A DNA stretch of 64,000 bases from Ancylobacter mangrovi (lineage in GTDB: Bacteria > Pseudomonadota > Alphaproteobacteria > Rhizobiales > Xanthobacteraceae), in assembly GCF_024752355.1 (NCBI RefSeq), contig NZ_JANTHZ010000006.1:1-64000 (forward strand). The letters are read 5' to 3'. Every line of letters starts with the position of its first letter. The stretch's first letter is position 1. Below the pieces are notes generated by a model. The model searched no databases and had not been told where the DNA came from. It was given only the letters and a program-made list of their open reading frames with translations. Position numbers and translations under genes: made by a program. Shown one piece after another: positions 1 through 8,504 of this stretch.

Positions 1-660
1 CCCGCGCCGCCGCCGGCCCCGCCGCGCTACGAGCCCCAGCGTCCCGCCGCGGCCGCGCCGCGCCCGGCCGCCCCGCGTCCCGCGGCACCCGCCCCGGCTC
101 CGCAGCCGGTCCGCCGTCAGGCCGCGCCGCCGGCCGCTCCGGCCCGTCCCGCCCCGACCCGCCCGGCATCCGCCGGCAATGAGGGGCAGAGCGGCTGGCT
201 CTCCGACCTGCTGGCCCGCGCCTCCGATAACGAGACCCCGATGGCGCCCGGCGTGCCGCGCGGGGCCCGCGGACGGGATGTGCGGCCGGCGCAGCAGCCC
301 GAGCGGCCGGTGCACCACACCATCGAATCGCTCGACTCGCTGTCGGTCGACATCGCCCGCATGATCGACCACGAGACCGCGGTCGACCTGTGGGAGCGTT
401 ACACCCGTGGCGAGCGCAACGTGTTCACGCGCCGGCTCTACACCATGCAGGGCCAGCAGACTTTCGAGGAGATCCGCCGCAAGTACCGGCGCGACCTCGA
501 GTTCCGCGACACGGTGGACCGCTACATCAGCGAGTTCGAACGGCTTCTGGAGCAGGTCTCGCGCGACGAGCGCGGCCAGCAGCTCACCAACACCTACCTC
601 ACCTCGGACACCGGCAAGGTCTACACCCTGCTCGCGCACGCGGCCGGCCGGTTCGACTGA
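1..660 (+). CDS. C-terminal part of a large Ala/Pro-rich protein (5' end outside window)
   Basis: The reading frame is open from base 1 to the TGA at 658-660, so only about 219 C-terminal residues are visible. The first ~60 residues are almost entirely Ala, Pro and Arg, a low-complexity linker. A charged, probably helical region follows, beginning near SLDSLSVDIARMIDHE and ending in LLAHAAGRF. The conserved-looking block includes TFEEIRRKYRRD and YISEFERLLEQV. I recall very large Hyphomicrobiales coiled-coil proteins, often labelled only as hypothetical or apolipoprotein-like, ending in a similar block, but I cannot assign a function. An ATG at 241 is internal to this frame and unlikely to be the true start. 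A strong terminator follows 40 bases downstream. Confidence 0.75.
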   Translation, partial: PAPPPAPPRYEPQRPAAAAPRPAAPRPAAPAPAPQPVRRQAAPPAAPARPAPTRPASAGNEGQSGWLSDLLARASDNETPMAPGVPRGARGRDVRPAQQPERPVHHTIESLDSLSVDIARMIDHETAVDLWERYTRGERNVFTRRLYTMQGQQTFEEIRRKYRRDLEFRDTVDRYISEFERLLEQVSRDERGQQLTNTYLTSDTGKVYTLLAHAAGRFD

Positions 661-697
661 CCGGCCCGCAGGCTCGGGACGAGCCCGAAGAAAAACG

Positions 698-726
698 AAG
701 GGCCCCGCAAGGGGCCCTTTTTCTTT
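698..726 (+). terminator. Rho-independent terminator after the Ala/Pro-rich protein
   Basis: A perfect 7-bp stem (GGGCCCC 700-706 paired with GGGGCCC 711-717) with a GCAA tetraloop is followed by a T-rich run at 718-726. A-rich sequence at 691-695 and 698-699 could also let it act on the opposite strand, for the lipoprotein gene that ends at 797. Confidence 0.9.
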
Positions 727-796
727 GTCCGGCAGCCGCTGAAGCTCGGCACGAAACGGCGCCGCCCTTCGGCGGAAGCCGCCCCCGTCTTCGGGA

Positions 797-1456
797 TTAG
801 CGCCGCGACGCCCAGTGCACGATGTCGACCAGCACCTGGTCGGACGCCTGGTCGAGCGCCTGCGTGGCCTCCGCGCCGCTGGTGCCGATGGCCGGGACGC
901 GCGAGGTGAACACCTGCGCCGCCACGATCCGCCCGGAACCGTTGGCGACGATCTGCGCCGAGACCTCGACCACCGCCTCCGGCCCGCTGCCGAAAGTCTG
1001 GATGCCGAAGGTGCGGATGTTGGTCAGCAGCACATAGTCCGCGGTGACCGCGCTGTCGGAGCGCGCCACGCGAACCCGGCTGCCGTTCTCGAACGCCTCG
1101 ATCAGCCGCGCCTGGAACAGCGGCGGCAGGCGGTCGGCCCATTGCGCCTTGTCGAGATAGGCGATCTGGCCCGGGGCCGGCTCGACCACGATCCGCTCGG
1201 TGTCGAGCACCTGCAGCGCCGTCGGCCCGTTCACCACGAGCTGTCCGCGCCCCGCCCGCGCCACCGGGAAATTGGTCGGTGCCGTGAGGTCGAAGGTCGG
1301 CACCGACTTGTCGCCACCCGACAGCAGCGACGCGCAGCCTCCCAGCGTCAGGGCAAGAGCGATGGTCGCCGCAGCGCCCGTCAGCCTGCGACACGCCTGT
1401 CTACGTCTCAACGTCACGCGTCGTCCCCTGCCCCCGAATGCGCCCAGCCTTCCCAT
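797..1456 (-). CDS. ABC-type transport auxiliary lipoprotein, Mla/Pqi type
   Basis: A 219-residue protein with a basic N-terminus, a hydrophobic segment and a lipobox ending LGGC at Cys41, so probably an outer- or inner-membrane lipoprotein facing the periplasm. The rest (about 50-219) fits the ABC_trans_aux/DUF330 family that accompanies MCE lipid transporters. It is the last gene of a four-gene minus-strand operon and begins 2 bases after the stop of the MCE gene. A GTG at codon 14 is an alternative start giving a more normal signal peptide. In this family the lipoprotein is thought to help pass lipid to or from the outer membrane; the direction of transport cannot be read from the sequence. 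Confidence 0.85.
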   Translation of the reverse strand: MGRLGAFGGRGRRVTLRRRQACRRLTGAAATIALALTLGGCASLLSGGDKSVPTFDLTAPTNFPVARAGRGQLVVNGPTALQVLDTERIVVEPAPGQIAYLDKAQWADRLPPLFQARLIEAFENGSRVRVARSDSAVTADYVLLTNIRTFGIQTFGSGPEAVVEVSAQIVANGSGRIVAAQVFTSRVPAIGTSGAEATQALDQASDQVLVDIVHWASRR

Positions 1457-1458
1457 GC

Positions 1459-2505
1459 CTACCGTCCAGTGTAGCCAGGGACGGACGAGCCCCCAAAGAT
1501 GAACTGGCGCGGATTGCGCTCGAGCTGCCGGAAGACGCGCTCGATTTCCGCCAGCGTGCGCCGGCCGTCCGCCGCCAGCGCCTCGTACTGCCTAAGTCCC
1601 GGCCCCGTGAACTTGTTCAGGTTGTCGGAGAGCTGCGCCGTACGCACGTCGAGATTGGCCGCGAGCTTGCGCACCTCGGCGGCGGCGGCGGAGACCTGGT
1701 TGAACATCCCCTTGCCCTCCTCGCTCGTCGTGAGCGCCTGCACGTTGTCGAGGATCTGGTCGAACTTCGCCGACATGCCGTCCAGCTTGGCCGTGAACTT
1801 GTTGATGTCGTCGACCGTCCGGCCGACCTTCTCCGGGTCGAAGGAGACGATGATCTTGTCCGCGTCGGCCGCGAGCTGCTTCACCTGGCCGGCGGCCCCG
1901 CTGACATCCTTCACGAAGGAATCGATGTTGTCGGCATTGTTGCCGAGCGCCTGGCTGAACTTGTCGACATTGGCGATGACCGAGTTGATCTTGCCCTCAT
2001 TGCCGCGCAGCAGGTCGTCCACCCGCGTGGCGATGTCGTCGACCCGGCCCATCACCTCGCGCGCGCTCTTCACCAGGTCCTGCACCGCGGAGGTGTTGGC
2101 ATCGATGCGCGGCAGCCCACCATCGGGCGGCTCCGGCAGCGGATGCGCGTCCTTGGACCCGCCCACCAGCCCCACCGAGGCGAGCCCGGTGAGGATCTGG
2201 GCATCGAGATTGGCGCGGGTGTCGTCGCGGATCGGGGTACCCGGCTGCACGGCGATGGTCGCCACCACCTTGCGCGGGTCCTGCGCGTCGAGCCGCAGCC
2301 CGGTCACCTCGCCGACGGGAATGCCGTTGAAGGTCACCTGCGAGCCGGTCTGGAGGCCGCTGACCGCGCCGTTGAAGACGACGTCATAGGCCGCGCGCGG
2401 CCCGCGGCTGGAGGCATTGGAAAACCACCAGACGAAGCCGAAGCCGCCGGCGATGACCGCCAGGGTGAACAGGCCGATGACGATGTAGTGGGCGCGTGTT
2501 TCCAT
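1459..2505 (-). CDS. mlaD: MlaD-family MCE protein
   Basis: A 348-residue protein with one N-terminal membrane segment (about 7-29, ending in the WWF region) followed by an MCE domain (about 38-115) with the typical SGLQTGSQVTFNGIPVG segment. The C-terminal ~200 residues are predicted helical with repeated DDIN/VDKF heptad-like stretches, as in MCE proteins that form periplasmic hexamers or tunnels. It would bind phospholipid between the inner and outer membranes. It starts with ATG 9 bases after the ATPase gene and is 348 residues long, longer than the ~180-residue E. coli MlaD, as is common in alphaproteobacteria. Confidence 0.9.
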   Translation of the reverse strand: METRAHYIVIGLFTLAVIAGGFGFVWWFSNASSRGPRAAYDVVFNGAVSGLQTGSQVTFNGIPVGEVTGLRLDAQDPRKVVATIAVQPGTPIRDDTRANLDAQILTGLASVGLVGGSKDAHPLPEPPDGGLPRIDANTSAVQDLVKSAREVMGRVDDIATRVDDLLRGNEGKINSVIANVDKFSQALGNNADNIDSFVKDVSGAAGQVKQLAADADKIIVSFDPEKVGRTVDDINKFTAKLDGMSAKFDQILDNVQALTTSEEGKGMFNQVSAAAAEVRKLAANLDVRTAQLSDNLNKFTGPGLRQYEALAADGRRTLAEIERVFRQLERNPRQFIFGGSSVPGYTGR

Positions 2506-2514
2506 CTTCCGACC

Positions 2515-3378
2515 TCACCGCGCTCCGTTCGTACCGAAGCCGGCGGCGCGCGCCCGCTTCCCGTGGAAATAGGCGGAAACCCAGGGATGATCGGAGGCGA
2601 GCATGGTTTCGATCGGTCCGACGGCGATGACCTTCCCCTCGGCGAGAGCCGCGATGCGGTCGCACACGGTGTGAAGGCTGTCGAGATCGTGCGTTACCAT
2701 GAATACGGTCAGCCCCAAAGTCTGCTGCAATGTCGCAATCAACTCGTCGAATTCGCCCGCGCCGATCGGGTCGAGGCCCGAGGTCGGCTCGTCGAGAAAC
2801 AGGATCTCCGGGTCCAGCGCCAGCGAACGCGCCAGCGCCGCGCGCTTGATCATGCCGCCGGAAAGCTCGGACGGCGCCTTCTCCGCCACGTCCGGCGACA
2901 GGCCGACCATCTCGATCTTGGCGATGGTCAATTCGTCCATCAGCCGTGGCGAGAGGTCGAGATATTCGCGCATCGGGAACTGGATGTTCTGCCGCACGGT
3001 GAGCGAGGAAAACAGCGCGCCCTGCTGGAACAGGACGCCCCAGCGCTGCTCGAGCTGCCGGCGCTGCACATAGGAGAGCGTGTCGAGGTTCTGGCCGAAC
3101 ACCTCGACCGTGCCGGCGCGCTTGGGCACCAGCCCGAGGATGGTGCGGGTGAGCACCGACTTGCCCCCGCCCGAGGCGCCGACGAAGCCGAGGATCTCGC
3201 CCTGCATCACGTCGAGCGAGAGCCCGTTGAGGATGACCCGGTCGCCGAAGCCGACCACGAGGTCGCGCACACGGATGATCGCGTCGCCCGGCTCGGCGCC
3301 GGCGCGCACGCCGGCGGTGTCGCCGGGCTGGCCGTGCCGGGGAGCGGGTGCGTCGTGTGGGTTCGCGATCGGCTGCAC
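2515..3378 (-). CDS. mlaF: MlaF-type ABC transporter ATPase
   Basis: A 287-residue ATP-binding subunit. Walker A is GASGGGKS (67-74), the signature is LSGGM (172-176), and Walker B is EILFLDEP (191-198) with catalytic Glu197; the H-loop is in VTHDLDS. It drives phospholipid movement through the MlaE permease. The start is GTG at 3378, 7 bases after the permease stop, with GAGGC just upstream. The ~33-residue Pro/Ala/Gly-rich N-terminal extension before the ABC domain is longer than in E. coli MlaF. Confidence 0.92.
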   Translation of the reverse strand: MQPIANPHDAPAPRHGQPGDTAGVRAGAEPGDAIIRVRDLVVGFGDRVILNGLSLDVMQGEILGFVGASGGGKSVLTRTILGLVPKRAGTVEVFGQNLDTLSYVQRRQLEQRWGVLFQQGALFSSLTVRQNIQFPMREYLDLSPRLMDELTIAKIEMVGLSPDVAEKAPSELSGGMIKRAALARSLALDPEILFLDEPTSGLDPIGAGEFDELIATLQQTLGLTVFMVTHDLDSLHTVCDRIAALAEGKVIAVGPIETMLASDHPWVSAYFHGKRARAAGFGTNGAR

Positions 3379-3385
3379 CGGCGCC

Positions 3386-4534
3386 TCACATATCGATCGC
3401 GGCGAAGAACATGGCGAACAGGCCGTCCGCCACGATCACGAGGAAGATCGCCTTCACCACCGAGGCGGTGGTGTGCGCGCCCAGCGATTCGGCGCTGCCG
3501 CCGACCCTCATGCCCTCCATGCACGCGATCAGGCCGATGATCGCCGCCATGAACGGCGCCTTGATCATGCCGACCTCGAAGGTGTTGAGCGCGATCGCCT
3601 CCCGCAGGCGGTTGAGGAATATCTCCGGCGAGATGCCGCCATAGAGCCAGGCCACCAGCCCGCCGCCGAACAGCGCGCACATGTTGCCGATGAAGGTGAG
3701 CAGCGGCACCGCGATGATGAGCGAGACGAGGCGCGGCAGAACCAGCACTTCGTTCGGGTCGAAGCCCATGACCCGCAGCGCGTCGACCTCCTCGCGCATC
3801 TTCATCGAGCCGAGCTCGGCGGTGAAGGCGCTGCCCGAGCGGCCCGCCACCATGATCGAGACGATCAGCACGCCGAGCTCGCGCAGGGTGAGGATGCCCA
3901 CCATGTCGACGACATAGGTGGTCGCGCCGAACTTGCGGAAATGGAAGATGCCCTGCTGGGCGATGATGCAGCCGATCAGGAAGGTGATCAGCGCGATGAT
4001 CGGCACCGCGCGCAGCCCGGTCCGCTCCAGATGATAGACCATCGAGGTCCAGCGGAAGGTCAGCGGGCGCGCGACCACGCGCAGCATCGCCTCCACCACC
4101 GCCCCGACGAAGGACAGGAAGCGCAGCGCGTCCTGCCCCATCAGCGCGACCGTCTCGCCGATCACCTCGAGCCCGTCGCCGAACACGCTGCCACGCGGCT
4201 TGCGCGGCGGAATCTGGTGGCAGCCGCGGGCGATCTCGTCGAGCAGCGGCCGGAAGCGCTGTTCAAGGCCGACGACGTGAAACTGGACGCCGGCCTCCTC
4301 GAGGCCGCGGATCAGCCGGTCGGCCATCACCGCGCCGACCGTGTCGAGGGTGCGTACGCCGGACAGGTCGATGCGCGCCGTCTCCACCTCGCCGGCCTGC
4401 AGCTCGGCGAGGCCCGCATCGACGGCACCTTCAAGGGCACGACTCTGCGTGGCGATCCATCGGCCGTTGCCGACGAATACCAGCTCGCGCCCGTTGCGGG
4501 CGGCAGCGAGAAGCGGCGCTTCCGCAGCTCCCAA
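3386..4534 (-). CDS. mlaE: MlaE-type permease with N-terminal STAS domain
   Basis: A 382-residue fusion. Residues ~10-105 look like a STAS (anti-sigma-antagonist-like) domain, the role played by the separate MlaB in E. coli. Residues ~125-382 are the MlaE permease, with several membrane helices and the conserved segment GSMKMREEVDALRVMG. It is the first gene of the operon and starts with TTG at 4534 behind a GGGAAGGGGG Shine-Dalgarno-like run. Together with the ATPase, MCE protein and lipoprotein it forms an inner-membrane lipid transporter that maintains outer-membrane asymmetry. No MlaC-like periplasmic carrier lies nearby. Confidence 0.9.
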   Translation of the reverse strand: MGAAEAPLLAAARNGRELVFVGNGRWIATQSRALEGAVDAGLAELQAGEVETARIDLSGVRTLDTVGAVMADRLIRGLEEAGVQFHVVGLEQRFRPLLDEIARGCHQIPPRKPRGSVFGDGLEVIGETVALMGQDALRFLSFVGAVVEAMLRVVARPLTFRWTSMVYHLERTGLRAVPIIALITFLIGCIIAQQGIFHFRKFGATTYVVDMVGILTLRELGVLIVSIMVAGRSGSAFTAELGSMKMREEVDALRVMGFDPNEVLVLPRLVSLIIAVPLLTFIGNMCALFGGGLVAWLYGGISPEIFLNRLREAIALNTFEVGMIKAPFMAAIIGLIACMEGMRVGGSAESLGAHTTASVVKAIFLVIVADGLFAMFFAAIDM

Positions 4535-4799
4535 GTCGGCCCCCTTCCCTCGTCCGATCCCGGCGCCGGCCCCGCCCCTTAAGCCCGTTCGCCATCTGCA
4601 AGATTCAGTGCCCGATTCTTAGCCGCAGGGCTTCCGCCCTGTCGAGGCGATAGCCGGCTTTACTGGTGCCATATTACAGAAAATGTGTTGTCCGCTGGGG
4701 AACTGTGCTTTCCCTGTGACGCGCGCGGGCGTTGCCGGCGTCCTATGCTGGCATTCTCGCGCAGGGGTGATTCGCCCGCCGCCACGACCGGGAACCGCC

Positions 4800-5777
4800 A
4801 TGCCCGCCCTAGATGCCTTCGTCGAGCGTTTTCCGATCCGCGGCCGCTTCACCATTGCGCGCGGCTCGAAGACCGAGGCGGTGGTGATTCTCGCCGAGCT
4901 GCGCGAGGGCGACACGGTCGGGCGCGGCGAATGCGTCCCCTACGCCCGCTATGGCGAGAGCGTGGAAGGTGTGCTGGCGGCCGTCGAGGCGATGGCCGCT
5001 CCCCTCGCCGCCGGGCTCGACCGGCGCGCGCTGCAGGAGCGCATGCCCCCCGGCGCGGCGCGCAACGCGCTCGACTGCGCGCTATGGGACCTCGAGGCCA
5101 AGCGCGTGGGCGTTCCCGTCCACGAGCTGGCGGGCCTTCCCGCGCCGGAGCCGGTCGTCACCGCCTTCACCATCAGCCTCGATACGCCCGAAGCCATGGC
5201 GCAGGCCGCCGCGGCCTGCGGGCGCCCGCTGCTGAAGCTCAAGCTCGGCATGCCGGGCGACGCGGGGCGGCTCGCCGCCGTGCGCGCGGCGGTGCCCGGG
5301 GCGCGGCTCGTCGTCGACGCCAATGAAGGCTGGACGCCCGGCGATGTCGCGGAAAACCTCGCCGCCTGCGCGGAGGCGGGCGTCGAGTTGGTGGAACAGC
5401 CGCTGCCGGCCGGCGCCGACGCGCTGCTCGCCGAGATCGCGCGTCCGGTCGCCGTCTGCGCCGACGAGAGCGTGCACGGGCGCGACACGCTCGGCCGCCT
5501 GATCGGCCGCTATGACGCCATCAACGTCAAGCTGGACAAGACCGGCGGCCTCACCGAGGCGCTGGCGCTGGCGCGGGAGGCGCAGGCGGCGGGGCTCGAC
5601 CTCATGATCGGCTGCATGGTGGCGACCTCGCTCGCCATGGCGCCGGCGCTGCTGCTGTCCCCGCTCGCCCGTTTCGTCGATCTCGACGGGCCGTTGCTGC
5701 TCGCGCGCGATCGCGAGCCGGGCCTGCGCTACGAGGGCAGCCTCGTCTATCCGCCCGAGCCCGCGCTCTGGGGCTGA
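4800..5777 (+). CDS. L-Ala-D/L-Glu (dipeptide) epimerase
   Basis: A 325-residue enolase-superfamily enzyme (N-terminal capping domain ~1-115, TIM barrel ~120-325). Metal ligands fit Asp173 (VVDANEGW), Glu199 and Asp222 (ADES), and the acid/base lysines fit Lys148 (KLKLG) and Lys244 (NVKLDKTGG). This pattern matches dipeptide epimerases of the YcjG type, which recycle murein peptides by epimerising L-Ala-D-Glu. The ATG at 4800 is preferred because homology starts at once with a short beta strand; the longer frame from 4683 lacks family-like sequence. It overlaps the convergent MFS gene by 31 bases. Other specificities within the muconate-lactonising group are possible. Confidence 0.85.
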   Translation: MPALDAFVERFPIRGRFTIARGSKTEAVVILAELREGDTVGRGECVPYARYGESVEGVLAAVEAMAAPLAAGLDRRALQERMPPGAARNALDCALWDLEAKRVGVPVHELAGLPAPEPVVTAFTISLDTPEAMAQAAAACGRPLLKLKLGMPGDAGRLAAVRAAVPGARLVVDANEGWTPGDVAENLAACAEAGVELVEQPLPAGADALLAEIARPVAVCADESVHGRDTLGRLIGRYDAINVKLDKTGGLTEALALAREAQAAGLDLMIGCMVATSLAMAPALLLSPLARFVDLDGPLLLARDREPGLRYEGSLVYPPEPALWG

Positions 5778-6919
5778 GGACGATCGGCATAGGCGAGGAG
5801 CGCCAGCACCGCCCCGCCGCCCGCCATCAGCGCCGAAGCGGCAAAGGCGAGCGGGCCGAGCGCCTGCCATAACGGGCCGGAAGCCAGCGTCGCGCCGGTC
5901 ATGACGATGGCCACCGCCCAGGCCGCCATGGCCTGCGTCGCCGCCCCGCGCCCCGCCGGGGCAAGGCGCGCGACGAGTTCGACCGTGCCGAGATAGGTGC
6001 AGCCGAACGTGCCGGCATGCAGCACCTGCAGGAACGGCAGCAGCACGACCGGCGGGTCGAGCGCCATGGCGCCGAAGCGCGCAAGCCCCGCCAGGCCGCC
6101 GGCGAGCAGGAGCCGCTCCGCCCCGATCAGCGCCGTGATCCGCGTGCCGGAGCGGAACAGCACCACCTCCGCCAGCACGCCCACCGCCCACAGGCCACCG
6201 ATCGCGGTGTCCGAGAGGCCGGCCTCGCGCCACTGGATGGAGCCGAAGGCATAGAGCAGAGCGTGCGATCCCTGCACGAGGGCGGCGGCGGCGATGCCGA
6301 TCCGCAGCGCGCGCGGCAGCCGCGCCCGCGCCGAGGCCGCGCCCCGTGGCCGTGCCGGCTCCGGCAACGGTCGCGCATCCGGCTGGAGAGCGCAGGCGGC
6401 GAACGCCGCCACCAGGCTGCCGGCGACGATCATCCAGATCAGCGCGTCGGCCGGAAAGACGCGCAGGACGAGGCCGGAGGCCAGATTGCCGGCGATGAAG
6501 GACAGCGAGCCCCACAGCCTCACCCGCCCGTAATCGACGAGCCCCTCGGCCCGCCGCGCCACCGTGTAGGCGTCGAGGACCGGCAGGCTGGGCTGCCAGA
6601 AGCTCGCGGCGAGACCGAGCGCGACCAGCATCAGGGCCGCGTCCGGCGCCAGCACGACGCCGACGAAGCAGCAGGCCGTCGCGAGGGCGTAGCCGATCAG
6701 GGTCGCGCGCGGGCGCCCCGTCCGGTCGGCGAGCAGCCCGCCGAGCGGCATCGTCGCCAGCCGCACCGCCATCGGCACGGCCAGCGCGAAGCCGATCATC
6801 GAGGCGCTGAAGTCGCGCCCCGTCAGCCAGACCGGGAAGAACGGCAGATAGACCCCTATGCCGAAGAACAGCCCGGCATAGACGACGGCGATCGAATGGC
6901 GCGGCGCGACGGCGGGCAC
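5747..6919 (-). CDS. MFS transporter, HcaT-like
   Basis: A 390-residue protein with about 12 hydrophobic segments. The N-terminal pattern (GLFFGIGVYLPFFPVWL) and the loop-2 motif GGLLADRTGRPR fit the MFS_1-like group containing the 3-phenylpropionate carrier HcaT and PucC-like proteins. It would be an inner-membrane proton-coupled carrier; the substrate is unknown. Its 3' end overlaps the end of the convergent epimerase by 31 bases, so no terminator fits between them. No regulator is adjacent. Confidence 0.82.
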   Translation of the reverse strand: MPAVAPRHSIAVVYAGLFFGIGVYLPFFPVWLTGRDFSASMIGFALAVPMAVRLATMPLGGLLADRTGRPRATLIGYALATACCFVGVVLAPDAALMLVALGLAASFWQPSLPVLDAYTVARRAEGLVDYGRVRLWGSLSFIAGNLASGLVLRVFPADALIWMIVAGSLVAAFAACALQPDARPLPEPARPRGAASARARLPRALRIGIAAAALVQGSHALLYAFGSIQWREAGLSDTAIGGLWAVGVLAEVVLFRSGTRITALIGAERLLLAGGLAGLARFGAMALDPPVVLLPFLQVLHAGTFGCTYLGTVELVARLAPAGRGAATQAMAAWAVAIVMTGATLASGPLWQALGPLAFAASALMAGGGAVLALLAYADRPQPQSAGSGG

Positions 6920-7018
6920 GATCGGGCACTCACGGGGGAACGGCGCCTCTCGTTAGCAGGCGCGTTGGCGGCTGGCGAGCCGTAGCGTCAGGGCGCGCCT
7001 TCCGCTCCGGCCAGCAGC

Positions 7019-7837
7019 CTAGCTCCAAAAGGCGTGGAAGTGGTGCACCGGGCCGTGGCCGTGGCCGATATGGAGCTCGTCCGAGCGCGCCAGCGCGCGC
7101 GAGAGATAATGCTTGGCCGCCTGCACCGAGGTGCGCAGATCCTCGCCCTTGGCGAGGCCGGCGGCGATGGCGGAGGACAGCGTGCAGCCGGTGCCGTGCG
7201 TGTTCTGCGTGTTGATGCGCGGGCCGCGAAATTCATGCACCCCGTCCGCGTCCATCAGCACGTCGACGCTCTCGGGCCCCTCGCTGTGCCCGCCCTTGAC
7301 CAGCACCGCCTTCGGTCCCAGCGCCAGCAGCCGCTCGGCCTGGGCGCGGACCTCCTCGAGACTGGTCGCCTGCGGCTCGTCGAGCAGCGCCGCCGCTTCG
7401 GGCAGGTTGGGGGTGATGAGCCGCGCGCGCGGCAGCAGCTCGGCCCGCAGCGTCGCGATCGCCTCGGCCACTAGCAGCCGGTCGCCGGAGGCCGCGACCA
7501 TCACCGGGTCCAGCACCACATTCGCCACCTGGTGGCGGTCGAGCCCCGACGCCACCGCGAGGATCGCCTCCGGCCGCGACAGCATGCCGATCTTGGTCGC
7601 CGCGACGTCGAGGTCGGAATAGACCGCCTCGATCTGCTGGGTGATGAAGGCGGGCGGCACGTCGTGGATGCCGGTCACGCCCAGCGTGTTCTGCGCGGTG
7701 AGCGCGGTGATGACGCTCGCGCCATAGACGCCGAGCGCCGAGAAGGTCTTGATATCCGCCTGGATTCCGGCGCCGCCGCCCGAATCCGAGCCGGCTATGG
7801 TCACCGCAATCGCGCTCTGCGCCGCTGCATCAGTCAT
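7019..7837 (-). CDS. thiD: Hydroxymethylpyrimidine/phosphomethylpyrimidine kinase ThiD
   Basis: A 272-residue ribokinase-fold kinase that phosphorylates HMP and HMP-P on the pyrimidine branch of thiamine synthesis. The N-terminal signature [22 protein letters not shown] is typical, as are TPNLPEA and the C-terminal anion-hole motif [15 protein letters not shown]. The ATG at 7837 is chosen because this signature follows closely and GGGAGGCG lies 6 bases upstream. A TPP riboswitch precedes the gene at 7910-7987, so expression should fall when thiamine pyrophosphate is plentiful. No other thi gene is linked. Confidence 0.96.
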   Translation of the reverse strand: MTDAAAQSAIAVTIAGSDSGGGAGIQADIKTFSALGVYGASVITALTAQNTLGVTGIHDVPPAFITQQIEAVYSDLDVAATKIGMLSRPEAILAVASGLDRHQVANVVLDPVMVAASGDRLLVAEAIATLRAELLPRARLITPNLPEAAALLDEPQATSLEEVRAQAERLLALGPKAVLVKGGHSEGPESVDVLMDADGVHEFRGPRINTQNTHGTGCTLSSAIAAGLAKGEDLRTSVQAAKHYLSRALARSDELHIGHGHGPVHHFHAFWS

Positions 7838-7909
7838 CGGCACGCCTCCCGTCGTGGCAAGGAAGAGAAGCGGCCCGCCGGCGCGGTCTCCCGCCCGGTG
7901 AGCGCGACC

Positions 7910-7987
7910 CGTTTCCTCCGCCGGCATGACCCGGATCAGGTTCGTGGGTTGGCAGGATTGCCTCTCAGCCTCGACGGCACCCCAACG
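7910..7987 (-). promoter_or_regulatory. TPP (THI-box) riboswitch upstream of thiD
   Basis: Read on the minus strand, the element contains the pyrimidine-sensor CTGAGAG (7968-7962) and the invariant ACCTGATCCGGGT (7940-7928) followed by ATGCCGGCG. A P1 closing helix is formed by CGTT (7987-7984) and AACG (7913-7910). About 70 bases of GC-rich sequence separate it from the thiD start and would hold the expression platform. In GC-rich proteobacteria this class usually masks the ribosome-binding site. Confidence 0.95.
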
Positions 7988-8253
7988 CGATCATCCTTCG
8001 AGGCATAGGCGAAGCATGGGCGACTGGCAAGACGTGCCGGGAAGCCTGCCCCAAGGTCATTTCAGAGCCAGAAAGGGCCGACCCGGCGGCGGCTCCGGGC
8101 CCGCATCCTCGCGCGGACCGGCCGCACACCTCGGGCGGGGGCGAGGGTCGCGCGGTGTCCCGGCGTGCGATCCGCAGCCCGGGCGCCGGGGGGTTGCGCG
8201 CGGGTCGCCGTTCTGTTCCTGTTGCGCACCCCGAACCGTGCCTGGAAGCCGCG

Positions 8254-8496
8254 ATGGTCCCCTTCTTCGTCCAGATCAAATGCCAGCTCGGCCGCTCCTA
8301 TGAGGTGGCCAACGCCATCGCCGATGCCGAGATCGCCTCCGAGGTCTATTCGACCGCCGGCGAATTCGATCTCCTGGTGAAGTTCTACGTCGCCGAGGGC
8401 ACGGATATCGGCCATTTCGTGAACGAGAAGGTCCAGCGCATTCCCGGCATCCAGGACACGCGCACCATCATCACCTTCAAGGCCTTCGCCAGCTAG
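8254..8496 (+). CDS. Stand-alone Lrp/AsnC ligand-binding (RAM) domain protein
   Basis: An 80-residue protein that matches only the RAM/AsnC C-terminal alpha-beta sandwich: an opening strand FFVQIKC, the helix SYEVANAIAD, the central GEFDLLVKFYV and the closing TRTIITFKAF. No helix-turn-helix precedes it; the ATG at 8254 is used because the upstream frame (from 8155) is Arg/Pro/Gly-rich and not family-like. Such single-domain proteins oligomerise and may bind amino acids or modulate full-length Lrp proteins. It ends 8 bases before the convergent exporter gene. Confidence 0.85.
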   Translation: MVPFFVQIKCQLGRSYEVANAIADAEIASEVYSTAGEFDLLVKFYVAEGTDIGHFVNEKVQRIPGIQDTRTIITFKAFAS

Positions 8497-8504
8497 CCGC
8501 GCCG

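Noticed and set aside
1438-3540. A 700-residue plus-strand frame across the Mla operon
   Set aside because: Shadow of three well-defined minus-strand genes.
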